The notes under the pieces were generated by a model. It had not been told where the DNA came from. It did not search any database and was given only the letters and a program-made list of their open reading frames with translations. From positions 1 to 28,918 of the forward strand of contig JAHLFU010000069.1 in assembly GCA_018883665.1 (NCBI GenBank): a stretch of 28,918 bases of DNA, in the 5' to 3' direction. The position numbers were made by a program, and so were the translations under genes. Origin of the DNA: Paraprevotella stercoravium. GTDB lineage: Bacteria; Bacteroidota; Bacteroidia; Bacteroidales; Bacteroidaceae. Positions 1-6,537 of the stretch are shown here, piece after piece (the stretch's first letter is position 1; each line of letters opens with the position of its first letter).

Positions 1-146
1 TTTTCAATCTGATGCTCCCCGGCCAACAGTTCATTCAGCAAAGTTATCAGTAAATCTTTACTTGCAGGCTGCCCGAAGATAATCTTAAAACCAATATCTG
101 TAAACGGATTCACGAAATGACTACCGATAAAATCAGAACGACTCAT
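1..146 (-). CDS. Rpn-family PD-(D/E)XK nuclease/transposase, N-terminal part (cut by window edge)
   Basis: Only the first 48 codons lie in the window; the 3' part runs off position 1. The visible N-terminus has the pattern NPFTDIGFKIIFGQPASKD followed by LLITLLNELL, the usual opening of the large Bacteroidetes family annotated as PD-(D/E)XK nuclease family transposase (recombination-promoting nuclease, Rpn). The catalytic residues are outside the window. The start at 146 is supported by a strong AAAGGAGGGG Shine-Dalgarno just upstream, unusual for this genome, and by a near-ideal promoter at 181-211. Known members show DNA endonuclease activity and are often found in accessory regions. Here it is the first of four nuclease-fold genes on the same strand. 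Confidence 0.82.
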   Translation of the reverse strand, partial: MSRSDFIGSHFVNPFTDIGFKIIFGQPASKDLLITLLNELLAGEHQIE

Positions 147-180
147 ATCCCCTCCTTTCTTTTAAAAACCCTTCATTCTA

Positions 181-211
181 CAAATGTATTTATTTTTTGC
201 ATAAAGAGCAA
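181..211 (-). promoter_or_regulatory. Bacteroides-type promoter for the Rpn-family gene
   Basis: On the minus strand a TACATTTG box (181-188, fits TAnnTTTG) follows a TTG box (209-211) with a 20-nt spacer, the expected geometry for the Bacteroidales housekeeping sigma factor. It lies about 35 nt upstream of the start codon at 146. No experimental support; assigned by pattern. Confidence 0.65.
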
Positions 212-345
212 TACAAACCCTCCTTTTATCGCACTCCTTTTTTCTTTCATGTGCTCAGAGATATTCTGTTATATCTTCGGTAATACCTTCCACTCGTTTA
301 TTTATATTCTGCACAAGTATTTCATGATGAACATTCAATTCTAAT

Positions 346-1089
346 CTAAAACCGAAAAAGTTTCCTCAAACAAAAACTCAGCAATCCCGTACTATAACTT
401 ATTATTGGTTGTGGTTGACCTTTACTGTTTCGTTGAACTGAAGCTATATGATCAGCAATAATTTGTGGATCATTTCCATTGTTCACTGCCTGACGTAGTA
501 CGCCAGCAACTTCTTTTTTATTTGTATAATTTGCAAATCCTACTTCACTAACTTTTTTCAACACATATTTAATATCAGTGTTATATCCAACATAGGTATT
601 GGCCGACATATAGCTAACATCTTTAAGGACACTGTCTCCCGCAAAAAGCACAACATTAAAGATTGGTAAGCCAGCAAACTGTTCTGATTGTTCCTGTAGG
701 GCTTTTATATGTCCGGCATTTTGCATAATAGGGTTATAGAACCGATACTTTTCTTTTCCATAATTCAGTATCTGGGTCCAATATTTTTGCCTTTCATTCC
801 CGAAAATCCACCCACTATAATCCTTCACTTCTATGGCAATCAAGCCTTGTGGAGTGGCTACAACTATATCTATTTGAGAATACTCACCATTTTTCTTTTG
901 CAAATATAAATCATGAAATATAGCCTTAGGATGTACTCCCTTCTTCAGCATTTTAATTATTAATCTGCGCTCTGCTTCAGTACCTCTTTCTGGCGAAGAT
1001 ACAGAACACAATAATTCCATATTTCTCCGATGATTTAAATAAGAGAATACGACATAGGCAAGCAGAACAGGAATAATGATATATTCCAT
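346..1089 (-). CDS. Membrane-anchored NERD-domain protein (nuclease-related domain)
   Basis: A 247-residue protein. Residues 1-18 form one hydrophobic segment, so it is probably anchored to the inner membrane with the rest in the cytoplasm. The NERD core follows: GTEAERR at about 36-42, the acidic residue in QID (D74), and IEVKDYSG with E87 and K89. This D...ExK arrangement is the PD-(D/E)XK-like active site of NERD domains, thought to bind or cut nucleic acid. A hydrophobic beta strand (about 143-150) and a variable C-terminus with no recognised partner domain follow. It lies 125 nt downstream of the PGN_0703-like gene, separated by the hairpin at 1133-1188, so co-transcription is uncertain. 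I saw no convincing promoter of its own. Biological role unknown; a defence or DNA-processing role is inferred only from fold and neighbours. Confidence 0.85.
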   Translation of the reverse strand: MEYIIIPVLLAYVVFSYLNHRRNMELLCSVSSPERGTEAERRLIIKMLKKGVHPKAIFHDLYLQKKNGEYSQIDIVVATPQGLIAIEVKDYSGWIFGNERQKYWTQILNYGKEKYRFYNPIMQNAGHIKALQEQSEQFAGLPIFNVVLFAGDSVLKDVSYMSANTYVGYNTDIKYVLKKVSEVGFANYTNKKEVAGVLRQAVNNGNDPQIIADHIASVQRNSKGQPQPIISYSTGLLSFCLRKLFRF

Positions 1090-1132
1090 AATAAAATTAA
1101 TTTCTGGTTAGAAAAAAATTAAACTTCTAAAT

Positions 1133-1188
1133 GTAGATGTCCACAAATATTTTCCTATTCATACATAAAAATATTTGTGAGCATCTAC
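1133..1188 (-). repeat. AT-rich imperfect hairpin between nuclease genes
   Basis: Arms at 1133-1153 and 1168-1188 pair at 19 of 21 positions around a 14-nt loop; the only mismatches are two adjacent bases. On the minus strand, the direction of the genes, a T-rich run follows about 16 nt after the stem. It sits between the stop of the PGN_0703-like gene and the start of the NERD gene, so it may end or attenuate transcription, but its low GC content and distal T-run make it a poor standard terminator. Confidence 0.6.
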
Positions 1189-1214
1189 CTATTTCATTTA
1201 AAATATTGATTCCT

Positions 1215-2165
1215 TCACAAATTCAAATCCACCTTCCCAAACTCCAGGTATCTCTCCCTGAACCTCTCATAAACTTGAGCATAATACTCAGGCAGATACT
1301 GTATCATCGTATCCACAAAGTCCTCCAGGGTAACAGCACTCAGCTTATAGGCATACTCCGGATTCAGGTACTCCGTAACCGAGCTGATTTCTTCTTCGGT
1401 TGACGGATGAACCTTCGGTGAAAGTACCACAGAATACGAGTCCTTCAGCTCTTCAACCATCCTGTACCGCTCTGTAAGCAAAAGGTTTCTGTAAATCTGC
1501 GTAAGTTTTACTTTACCTCCCATCAGCAGCTCCTCAAAGTCTGCGCTGAACAGACCGGTATCAACGAGTATCTGTTTCTGCTCCTCACAACGGCTGGCCT
1601 CATTCACTCCGAGCACATCCGTATATTTCGTCTCTATTGCGATGATATGCTTGCCGCCCTTTTTGTCCACGAATCGGATATACGCATCCATGGCAGACTT
1701 GTCATTCGTGTAGTTCTCAATTGGTGTCGGTATAAACTCCAGACCGATTTCAGTTACCTCAAATACCGGAAAGTTCTTGAAAACCGACCTCACGGCAAGC
1801 GTAACCATTGCCGGATCTTGCTTCAACAGCAACATTAGGGGATGGAACAGGTTGAATACCATCGGCTGGCTCGAAAGCAGGTTATTGAACAGCCTGAATC
1901 CGTCTATCGTTTCATTTTCCCTTTTGTTGGCCACTCTTTCCTTGGCGTACTCGAAAGTCTCCTTCATCAAGAAGTTTTTTCCGGACACTTCACCACCACT
2001 GATCATGTTCCCGTATTTCCGCTTGGAGGCTCTTGTAGGTCCGAATCCTTCCTCTTCACCTATCTCCACTCTGTACATAGACTGGAGCAGCCTTGCTTTC
2101 TTAGTGAAAGCATTGTCGCTTCCACACTGGTTTCCGTATATCTCTATACTTTCATTATTACTCAT
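1215..2165 (-). CDS. PGN_0703-like putative restriction endonuclease (PD-(D/E)XK fold)
   Basis: A 316-residue soluble protein resembling the family named after Porphyromonas gingivalis PGN_0703, annotated as putative restriction endonuclease. The nuclease signature is visible: an acidic residue in AMDAYIRF (D160), then the strand and motif IIAIETKY with E178 and K180, spaced as expected for a D...ExK site. The N-terminal half (about 85-130) is helical and looks like the family's conserved FNNLLSSQPMVFNLF region. The start overlaps the stop of the upstream PDDEXK_4-like gene by 8 nt (ATGAGTAA), so the two are almost certainly co-transcribed and probably translationally coupled. Family function has not been established to my knowledge; no methyltransferase gene is visible nearby. 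Family assignment from recall of sequence pattern. Confidence 0.75.
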   Translation of the reverse strand: MSNNESIEIYGNQCGSDNAFTKKARLLQSMYRVEIGEEEGFGPTRASKRKYGNMISGGEVSGKNFLMKETFEYAKERVANKRENETIDGFRLFNNLLSSQPMVFNLFHPLMLLLKQDPAMVTLAVRSVFKNFPVFEVTEIGLEFIPTPIENYTNDKSAMDAYIRFVDKKGGKHIIAIETKYTDVLGVNEASRCEEQKQILVDTGLFSADFEELLMGGKVKLTQIYRNLLLTERYRMVEELKDSYSVVLSPKVHPSTEEEISSVTEYLNPEYAYKLSAVTLEDFVDTMIQYLPEYYAQVYERFRERYLEFGKVDLNL

Positions 2166-3396
2166 AAAACATTTTTACAAATTTTCTTATCTCCGACTTC
2201 ATACCTTCTATAACTTCTTTCCTTCTTTGTGGTAAAATAAGTTCATAAGTTATATCATTATCAAATTCACGCATATGAACTTTCTCGTTTATATTGAAAT
2301 CAAATGTTTTCCATAAATACCATAATTTATCCTTTTGGTAAATTCCATTTTTCTCCTCTAAAGATTTTACTCTATCCACTATTGCTTCTGATTTAATATC
2401 AGTGTTATATATGCCCCAATGCAAACCATCTGAAGAATCTGATTTAATTCTTATTTTAAGTTCATCATTATACGAGAAAATTATTTCTATAAAGGCCTCT
2501 TTCCCTTTTCTTTTATGAACGAGGTTATTTAATTCTTCTACAGTAACTCCTTTCTGAATTATAAACCCCTCATTTTCGAGATTACACATTAACTCAATCC
2601 AAAAACTATCTATTGTATGCCATCTTACATGTTTAATATTATCAACTAGCAACTTAAAGGACTTGACATTATTCAAATCACTGCCTATTATATTGGTTAT
2701 TTCTTTCCTTTCCTCTATTGAACTATTATTATTTGTCATTTTACGTATTACTTTAATATACTGTATTACTGATTCCCTGAATGAAGGCATAGCATATCCT
2801 TCTCTTACAACTCTTTCAAGCCAATTTATAATCTCAAAACTATATGAAATACAAACAACTTTATTTTTTAATCTAGGATATATCCCTTTTAGATTTACAC
2901 TGTCTTCACTCGGCGCATGTCCATCTAGTGTAAGATAATATACTTCTATATTGTCTTCAGGTATTCCCTCTTTTATAAGAGATCCGTAGTATTTTTCAAG
3001 TTGTCCTTCTGTCTCATGATTAGTATCCTTATGGTATATTTTATTCTCAACAATAACCGCTTGTTTGCTCCTTCTGTCAATGAATAAAATATCAATGTTT
3101 TTATATTCTGCTCTATTCTTATTATTGGGTATGACTTCCAAATAATTTGAATCATATTTAAGCTTACTGTTTACTTCGTGAAGAAATAGATTAAGATTTG
3201 TAGTTCCTAACCTATGTGGCCCGTTAGGATCCAACAAAGCGGAAAGAAACCTGGAGTGTAAATACACCTCGTCAGATTCCTTTCTGAGAATGGTAAACAT
3301 GTTGAAGTTGTCCTCATTCTTTTCCCTTTCCTCATTTTTCTTTCGGACAATATTTATGTCCCTCAATAAATACTTGATATTCTTTATGTCTTCCAT
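2158..3396 (-). CDS. PDDEXK_4-like PD-(D/E)XK nuclease-superfamily protein
   Basis: A 412-residue protein fitting the PD-(D/E)XK superfamily member PDDEXK_4. Visible features: an N-terminal helix with EVYLHSRFLSALLDP (E43 to P57), typical of this family; the catalytic-type aspartate in NIDILF (D102); the ExK motif in VIVENKIY (E117, K119); and a following QLEKYY helix with Q132. The remaining 270 residues have no domain I recognise. Composition is strongly AT- and lysine-rich compared with the plus-strand genes after 4244, suggesting acquisition by transfer. It is the first gene of a two-gene operon with the PGN_0703-like gene. The ATG at 3396 has no obvious Shine-Dalgarno; a decayed reading frame fills the leader upstream. 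Substrate and biological role are unknown. Confidence 0.78.
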   Translation of the reverse strand: MEDIKNIKYLLRDINIVRKKNEEREKNEDNFNMFTILRKESDEVYLHSRFLSALLDPNGPHRLGTTNLNLFLHEVNSKLKYDSNYLEVIPNNKNRAEYKNIDILFIDRRSKQAVIVENKIYHKDTNHETEGQLEKYYGSLIKEGIPEDNIEVYYLTLDGHAPSEDSVNLKGIYPRLKNKVVCISYSFEIINWLERVVREGYAMPSFRESVIQYIKVIRKMTNNNSSIEERKEITNIIGSDLNNVKSFKLLVDNIKHVRWHTIDSFWIELMCNLENEGFIIQKGVTVEELNNLVHKRKGKEAFIEIIFSYNDELKIRIKSDSSDGLHWGIYNTDIKSEAIVDRVKSLEEKNGIYQKDKLWYLWKTFDFNINEKVHMREFDNDITYELILPQRRKEVIEGMKSEIRKFVKMFYE

Positions 3397-3399
3397 ATT

Positions 3400-3542
3400 A
3401 GTTACTTATCAAAAACAATATAATAGCCACCAACACTACATAAACCCTACTGGTTTCAACTGCCTCTCAGTCTACTTCAGCCACTCCTCCAACGCCTTTG
3501 CGTCAACAAACTCCTTAAACACCCCTTATTTCCGCGTCGCCA
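3400..3542 (-). pseudogene. Decayed coding remnant upstream of the nuclease pair
   Basis: Read on the minus strand from an ATG at 3542, one frame gives protein-like sequence broken by stops: MATRK, stop, GVFKEFVDAKALEEWLK, stop, TERQLKPVGFM, stop. The segment is richer in G+C than its flanks and has amphipathic helical character, so it looks like the remains of a short gene or the 5' end of a longer one rather than random intergenic DNA. I cannot name the family. It occupies the leader between the presumed promoter and the PDDEXK_4-like start. Confidence 0.4.
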
Positions 3543-3571
3543 TCTCAAATCACTACAATATTCGCTTCTTG

Positions 3572-3587
3572 CAAAAATAGCTATTTT
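3572..3587 (-). promoter_or_regulatory. Possible promoter box with overlapping palindrome for the nuclease operon
   Basis: The minus strand has TATTTTTG (3572-3579), a match to the Bacteroides TAnnTTTG box. A perfect 14-bp palindrome, AAAATAGCTATTTT at 3574-3587, overlaps it and could be an operator. No TTG box is seen at the expected spacing, so the promoter call is weak. Confidence 0.3.
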
Positions 3588-3865
3588 ATTCATATCTTTA
3601 CACTTTTTTATATTCAAAATACAGAGTTAAAAAATATCTTTTCTTCCCCCACTCCCCTTCTATCATTTTGTCAAAACCACCCGCTGAAATTTCCATTTTT
3701 CAGTCAGGTTCCATAAACTTCTCAAAAAATCAAATCTCAGAGAGTAGAAATCATCATAACAGATTATAATTTAATCTGATAACTACAAAAAATACATACA
3801 TAAGGGTGCCTCATCCAGAATAGAAAAGGCCTAAAATACACACGCTGATAAGCACTCCAAAATAT

Positions 3866-3919
3866 CGTCCTGATGAAATTCGAATTTTATCGGCATAAAA
3901 TTCGAATTTCATCAGGACG
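3866..3919. repeat. Perfect 24-bp inverted repeat with nested palindromes
   Basis: Arms 3866-3889 and 3896-3919 are perfectly complementary around a 6-nt loop. Each arm also contains the 12-bp palindrome AAATTCGAATTT (3876-3887 and 3898-3909), so the element is both one long hairpin and two palindromic sites 22 bp apart. It could be a dispersed REP/MITE-like element, a terminator-like hairpin or a tandem binding site. No T-run follows directly. Confidence 0.85.
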
Positions 3920-3926
3920 GTTTTCG

Positions 3927-3968
3927 GCGATTACCACGCAGACTCGTCCGAACCAGCATGGTAATCGC
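3927..3968. repeat. Second hairpin next to the 24-bp inverted repeat
   Basis: GCGATTACCA at 3927-3936 is perfectly complementary to TGGTAATCGC at 3959-3968, with a 22-nt loop. It begins 8 nt after the larger hairpin, so the two may belong to one element. Confidence 0.65.
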
Positions 3969-4183
3969 TATGCATTTTCGTAATAATTTCGTATAAACAC
4001 CGTATATATACAGCTTTTCCAACCAGTCTTACTGCATTTTTATGCAAAAGAAGATCTAAAACAGGCAGTTTGAGAAAGACCACTGTAAGTAAATTACATA
4101 AAAAAACGACAAAATGCCTGCATTTTCCCACAACCGCCTTTCATACTGACGTGAGAAATATTCACATTTTTTTGCGTCTTTCG

Positions 4184-4214
4184 TTGTATTTTATTTAGGA
4201 AACAATTATCTTTG
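4184..4214 (+). promoter_or_regulatory. Bacteroides-type promoter for the GYF-dispanin gene
   Basis: TTG at 4184-4186 and TATCTTTG at 4207-4214 are separated by 20 nt, the ideal Bacteroides arrangement, about 30 nt upstream of the ATG at 4244. Confidence 0.7.
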
Positions 4215-4243
4215 ATAATAGACTTTCAAAACATCGCACGGTT

Positions 4244-4666
4244 ATGAAATATTATATCAAACGAAAGAACAAGGTTCAGGGGCCTTTCAGCAAAGAGGAG
4301 CTCAAGGCACGCACCCTCCTGCCCACAGCTCTGGTGCGCACGGAAAACTCCGAAGAATGGGTCCGTGCCGATCACTGCAAGGAACTGGAGGAGACAGTCG
4401 TGCCGATGCCTAACACCTGGTGGCTCATATCGCTCATCACCGTATTCGTCTGCCTGCCCTTCGGCATTGTGGGACTGCTCCGGGCGTACCGCATTCAGGA
4501 CCTCTATCACGAAGGGAAAATAGCAGAAGCGCGCGTCATGAGTCAGGACACGGGCCGACTGATCAAAATAGGCATTGCCTGCGGTCTGCTGCTCTACCTC
4601 ATGCTGCTGGCGTTCCACGGCGCGGCCATTATCAAATCCCTGAATGCAGAGGGTATTTTTTTCTAA
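4244..4666 (+). CDS. GYF_2 domain plus CD225/dispanin-type membrane protein
   Basis: A 140-residue protein with two recognisable parts. Residues 1-48 (MKYYIKRKNKVQGPFSKEEL onward, with EEWVRAD near 37-43) match the bacterial GYF_2/DUF4339 domain, a small peptide-binding-like module. Residues about 57-130 match the CD225/dispanin family: first membrane segment (57-80), a loop with AYRIQDLYHEGKIAEA (81-96), then a second membrane segment (107-128). Dispanins include the vertebrate IFITM proteins; bacterial members are mostly uncharacterised. It has its own promoter (4184-4214) and is separated from the next gene by an inverted repeat, so it is probably monocistronic. Cysteines occur at the membrane boundary (C70, C113). 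Family assignment is firm, function unknown. Confidence 0.85.
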   Translation: MKYYIKRKNKVQGPFSKEELKARTLLPTALVRTENSEEWVRADHCKELEETVVPMPNTWWLISLITVFVCLPFGIVGLLRAYRIQDLYHEGKIAEARVMSQDTGRLIKIGIACGLLLYLMLLAFHGAAIIKSLNAEGIFF

Positions 4667-4687
4667 GAAAAAGTTCATTTTTAGCAT

Positions 4688-4727
4688 AAGATAGTGAAAA
4701 TCCTTTTTAGCTTTTTCACTATCTTTG
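4688..4727 (+). promoter_or_regulatory. Promoter box inside a 13-bp inverted repeat, upstream of the DUF2148 gene
   Basis: TATCTTTG at 4720-4727 matches the Bacteroides -7 box. It is overlapped by the right arm (4713-4725) of a perfect 13-bp inverted repeat whose left arm is 4688-4700. The repeat could be an operator or hairpin terminator of the preceding gene. No TTG box is seen at the expected distance. Confidence 0.5.
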
Positions 4728-4758
4728 CATTTGTTTTTGCGAATAGAAATCCAACGAT

Positions 4759-5301
4759 ATGAAGAATGAAAGAGAACTCAGACATGAACTGGCCGTAAGC
4801 GCGGCAAAAGAGATGATGCGGGTCGCCCGCACCGCTCCCAAGGCCAAGGGCATGGATCTGATTGAAATAGGTCTGTGCGACACAAAAGAGGAACTGGAAC
4901 TGCTGGCTGCCACCATGGAAACCATGTATGAGAGCAACGGGTTCAAGTTCTTCCTGCGCGACGCCAGAAACATCCGCGAGGCAGAAGCGGTGGTGCTCAT
5001 AGGCACCCGCGAGCAGACATTGGGACTGAACTGCGCCTATTGCGGAGCGCCCACCTGCGCGGAAAAGGGTGCGGACGCGCCTTGTGCCTTCAACTCCATC
5101 GATGTGGGCATCGCCGTGGGTTCGGCCTGCGCCACTGCGGCCCGCCTGCATGTGGACACCCGGGTGATGTACTCGGCCGGAAGCGCCGCCCAGCGGTTGG
5201 GATGGCCCGTAGCAGACTGCCGCAACGTGATTGCCATTCCGGTGGCAGCCGCTTCCAAGAATCCGTTCTTTGACCGTAAGCCTAAAGAGAACAAGGCGTA
5301 A
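4759..5301 (+). CDS. DUF2148 ferredoxin-like domain protein
   Basis: A 180-residue cytoplasmic protein of the DUF2148 family, annotated as containing a ferredoxin-like domain. The cysteine cluster C92-x2-C95-x4-C100-x8-C109 within NCAYCGAPTCAEKGADAPC could ligate an iron-sulphur cluster; further cysteines are C124 and C154. The glycine/alanine-rich stretch DVGIAVGSACATAARL (115-130) is conserved in the family as I recall it. Biochemical role unknown, probably redox. It is followed after 72 nt by the agmatine deiminase gene, with no promoter seen in between, so it may be co-transcribed with aguA-aguB, though a small hairpin (5303-5325) lies in the gap. Confidence 0.85.
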   Translation: MKNERELRHELAVSAAKEMMRVARTAPKAKGMDLIEIGLCDTKEELELLAATMETMYESNGFKFFLRDARNIREAEAVVLIGTREQTLGLNCAYCGAPTCAEKGADAPCAFNSIDVGIAVGSACATAARLHVDTRVMYSAGSAAQRLGWPVADCRNVIAIPVAAASKNPFFDRKPKENKA

Positions 5302-5373
5302 AGGTTCCGGAAGAACCGGTTCTTTCAATAAAAACAAAGTTTAGATCAAAATAATCTGGAAATATTTTAAAGA

Positions 5374-6501
5374 ATGGGACTACAATTCAATGTCAGAAGT
5401 CAGGAAAAAGATAACCTCACTCTGGAACTGAAGTTCGAAGAGGGAAACGTCGTGAAGTTACCGAAGGCCGAGGGACCGTTTCTGCCGGCGGAATGGTATC
5501 CGCAAAGCGGTGTGCAGCTCACCTGGCCGCATAAGGACACCGACTGGTGCGACCTGTTGCCGCAAGTGACGGAGTGCTATGTGCGCATGGCTTATGAGAT
5601 TGCCAGCCGCGAAAAGCTGCTCATCGTCACTCCGGAAAAGGAGGCGGTGGAGAAGCTGCTCTCTGAGAAACTGCCGGCAAATGTGTTGCCAAACATCCTG
5701 TGGATGGAATGCCCCACCAACGACACGTGGACGCGCGACCATGGCTTCATTACCTGTATGAGCGAACAGGGTGCCGAACTGCTGGACTTCCGTTTCAACG
5801 GCTGGGGCATGAAGTTTGCCGCCAACTACGACAACCAGATTAATCGCCGCCTCTTTGCCGCGAAGATGGTGCGGGGCGACTACCGGAACCATCTGGGCTT
5901 CGTGCTCGAAGGGGGCGCCATCGAAAGCGACGGCGAGGGTACCATCCTGACCACTTCTCCCTGTCTGCTGGCTCCGAACCGCAATGAGCCGAAGAGCCGC
6001 GAGGAGATCGAGGAGTATCTAAAACAGGCGTTCCATGCCAAACGGGTGCTGTGGCTGGACCACGGTTATCTGGCGGGCGACGACACGGACAGTCATGTGG
6101 ACACCCTGGCGCGCCTCTGCCCGAACGACACCATCGCTTATGTGCAGTGCACCGACAAGGACGACGAGCACTATGAGGAACTGTTCCGCATGGAAGAGCA
6201 GCTCAAAGAGTTCCGCACACTGGAGGGTGAACCCTACAAACTGGTGCCGCTGCCGATGGCGGACGCGGCGTTTGACGAGGACGGACAACGCCTGCCGGCC
6301 ACTTACGCCAACTTCCTGATCCTGAACGATGCCGTGCTGATGCCTACCTATAATCAGCCGGCCAAGGACGAACTGGCCCTGAAGCAGTTGCAGAAGGCTT
6401 TCCCGAAACACAGCATCGTGGGCATCGACTGCCGCGTGCTCATCGAACAGCACGGATCGCTGCACTGCTGCACCATGCAATATCCGGCCGGTGTGTTGTA
6501 A
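5374..6501 (+). CDS. aguA: Agmatine deiminase
   Basis: Hydrolyses agmatine to N-carbamoylputrescine and ammonia, the second step of the arginine decarboxylase route to putrescine; cytoplasmic. The 375-residue sequence has the peptidyl-arginine-deiminase fold landmarks: LTWPHKDTDW (49-58), TWTRDHG (118-124), VLEGGAIESDG (177-187), the histidine-aspartate segment GDDTDSHVD (235-243), and the C-terminal nucleophile region HGSLHCCTMQ, where C365 follows H364 as in known enzymes. The adjacent C366 is unusual but should not affect catalysis. An N-terminal extension of about 25 residues precedes the usual family start. It lies 36 nt upstream of aguB, which carries out the next step, so an operon is very likely. 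No arginine decarboxylase gene is in the window. Confidence 0.93.
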   Translation: MGLQFNVRSQEKDNLTLELKFEEGNVVKLPKAEGPFLPAEWYPQSGVQLTWPHKDTDWCDLLPQVTECYVRMAYEIASREKLLIVTPEKEAVEKLLSEKLPANVLPNILWMECPTNDTWTRDHGFITCMSEQGAELLDFRFNGWGMKFAANYDNQINRRLFAAKMVRGDYRNHLGFVLEGGAIESDGEGTILTTSPCLLAPNRNEPKSREEIEEYLKQAFHAKRVLWLDHGYLAGDDTDSHVDTLARLCPNDTIAYVQCTDKDDEHYEELFRMEEQLKEFRTLEGEPYKLVPLPMADAAFDEDGQRLPATYANFLILNDAVLMPTYNQPAKDELALKQLQKAFPKHSIVGIDCRVLIEQHGSLHCCTMQYPAGVL

Positions 6502-6537
6502 CCCCATATCCCATCATCATTTCATAAACAAATCATT

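Larger units (their letters stand above)
3588..4183. other. Intergenic region without a convincing gene
   Basis: About 600 bp of AT-rich DNA between the minus-strand nuclease block and the plus-strand genes. It holds the two inverted repeats listed separately (3866-3919 and 3927-3968). I saw no supported reading frame; the longest minus-strand frame (3931-4131) is crossed by the second repeat and looks non-coding. The region appears to be the border between accessory and core-like DNA. Confidence 0.5.

Noticed and set aside
117..344. Plus-strand frame opposite the Rpn-family start and its promoter
   Set aside because: Antisense to a better supported start, promoter and ribosome site; composition is typical of AT-rich non-coding DNA.
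1133..1188. Invertible promoter or attC-like recombination site
   Set aside because: The loop is only 14 nt and holds no promoter, and there is no integrase or invertase gene in the window.
3400..3542. Stop-codon recoding in the leader frame
   Set aside because: Both TAA and TAG interrupt it and all other genes use normal stops, so decay is simpler.
3866..3968. CRISPR array
   Set aside because: Only one inverted repeat pair and no regularly spaced direct repeats or cas genes.
3931..4131. Minus-strand 66-codon reading frame in the intergenic region
   Set aside because: It crosses the second hairpin, has no ribosome site or promoter and resembles no family.
5303..5325. Terminator between the DUF2148 gene and aguA
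   Set aside because: GGTTC/GAACC stem is only 5 bp with an overlapping palindrome and a short T stretch; too weak to call.
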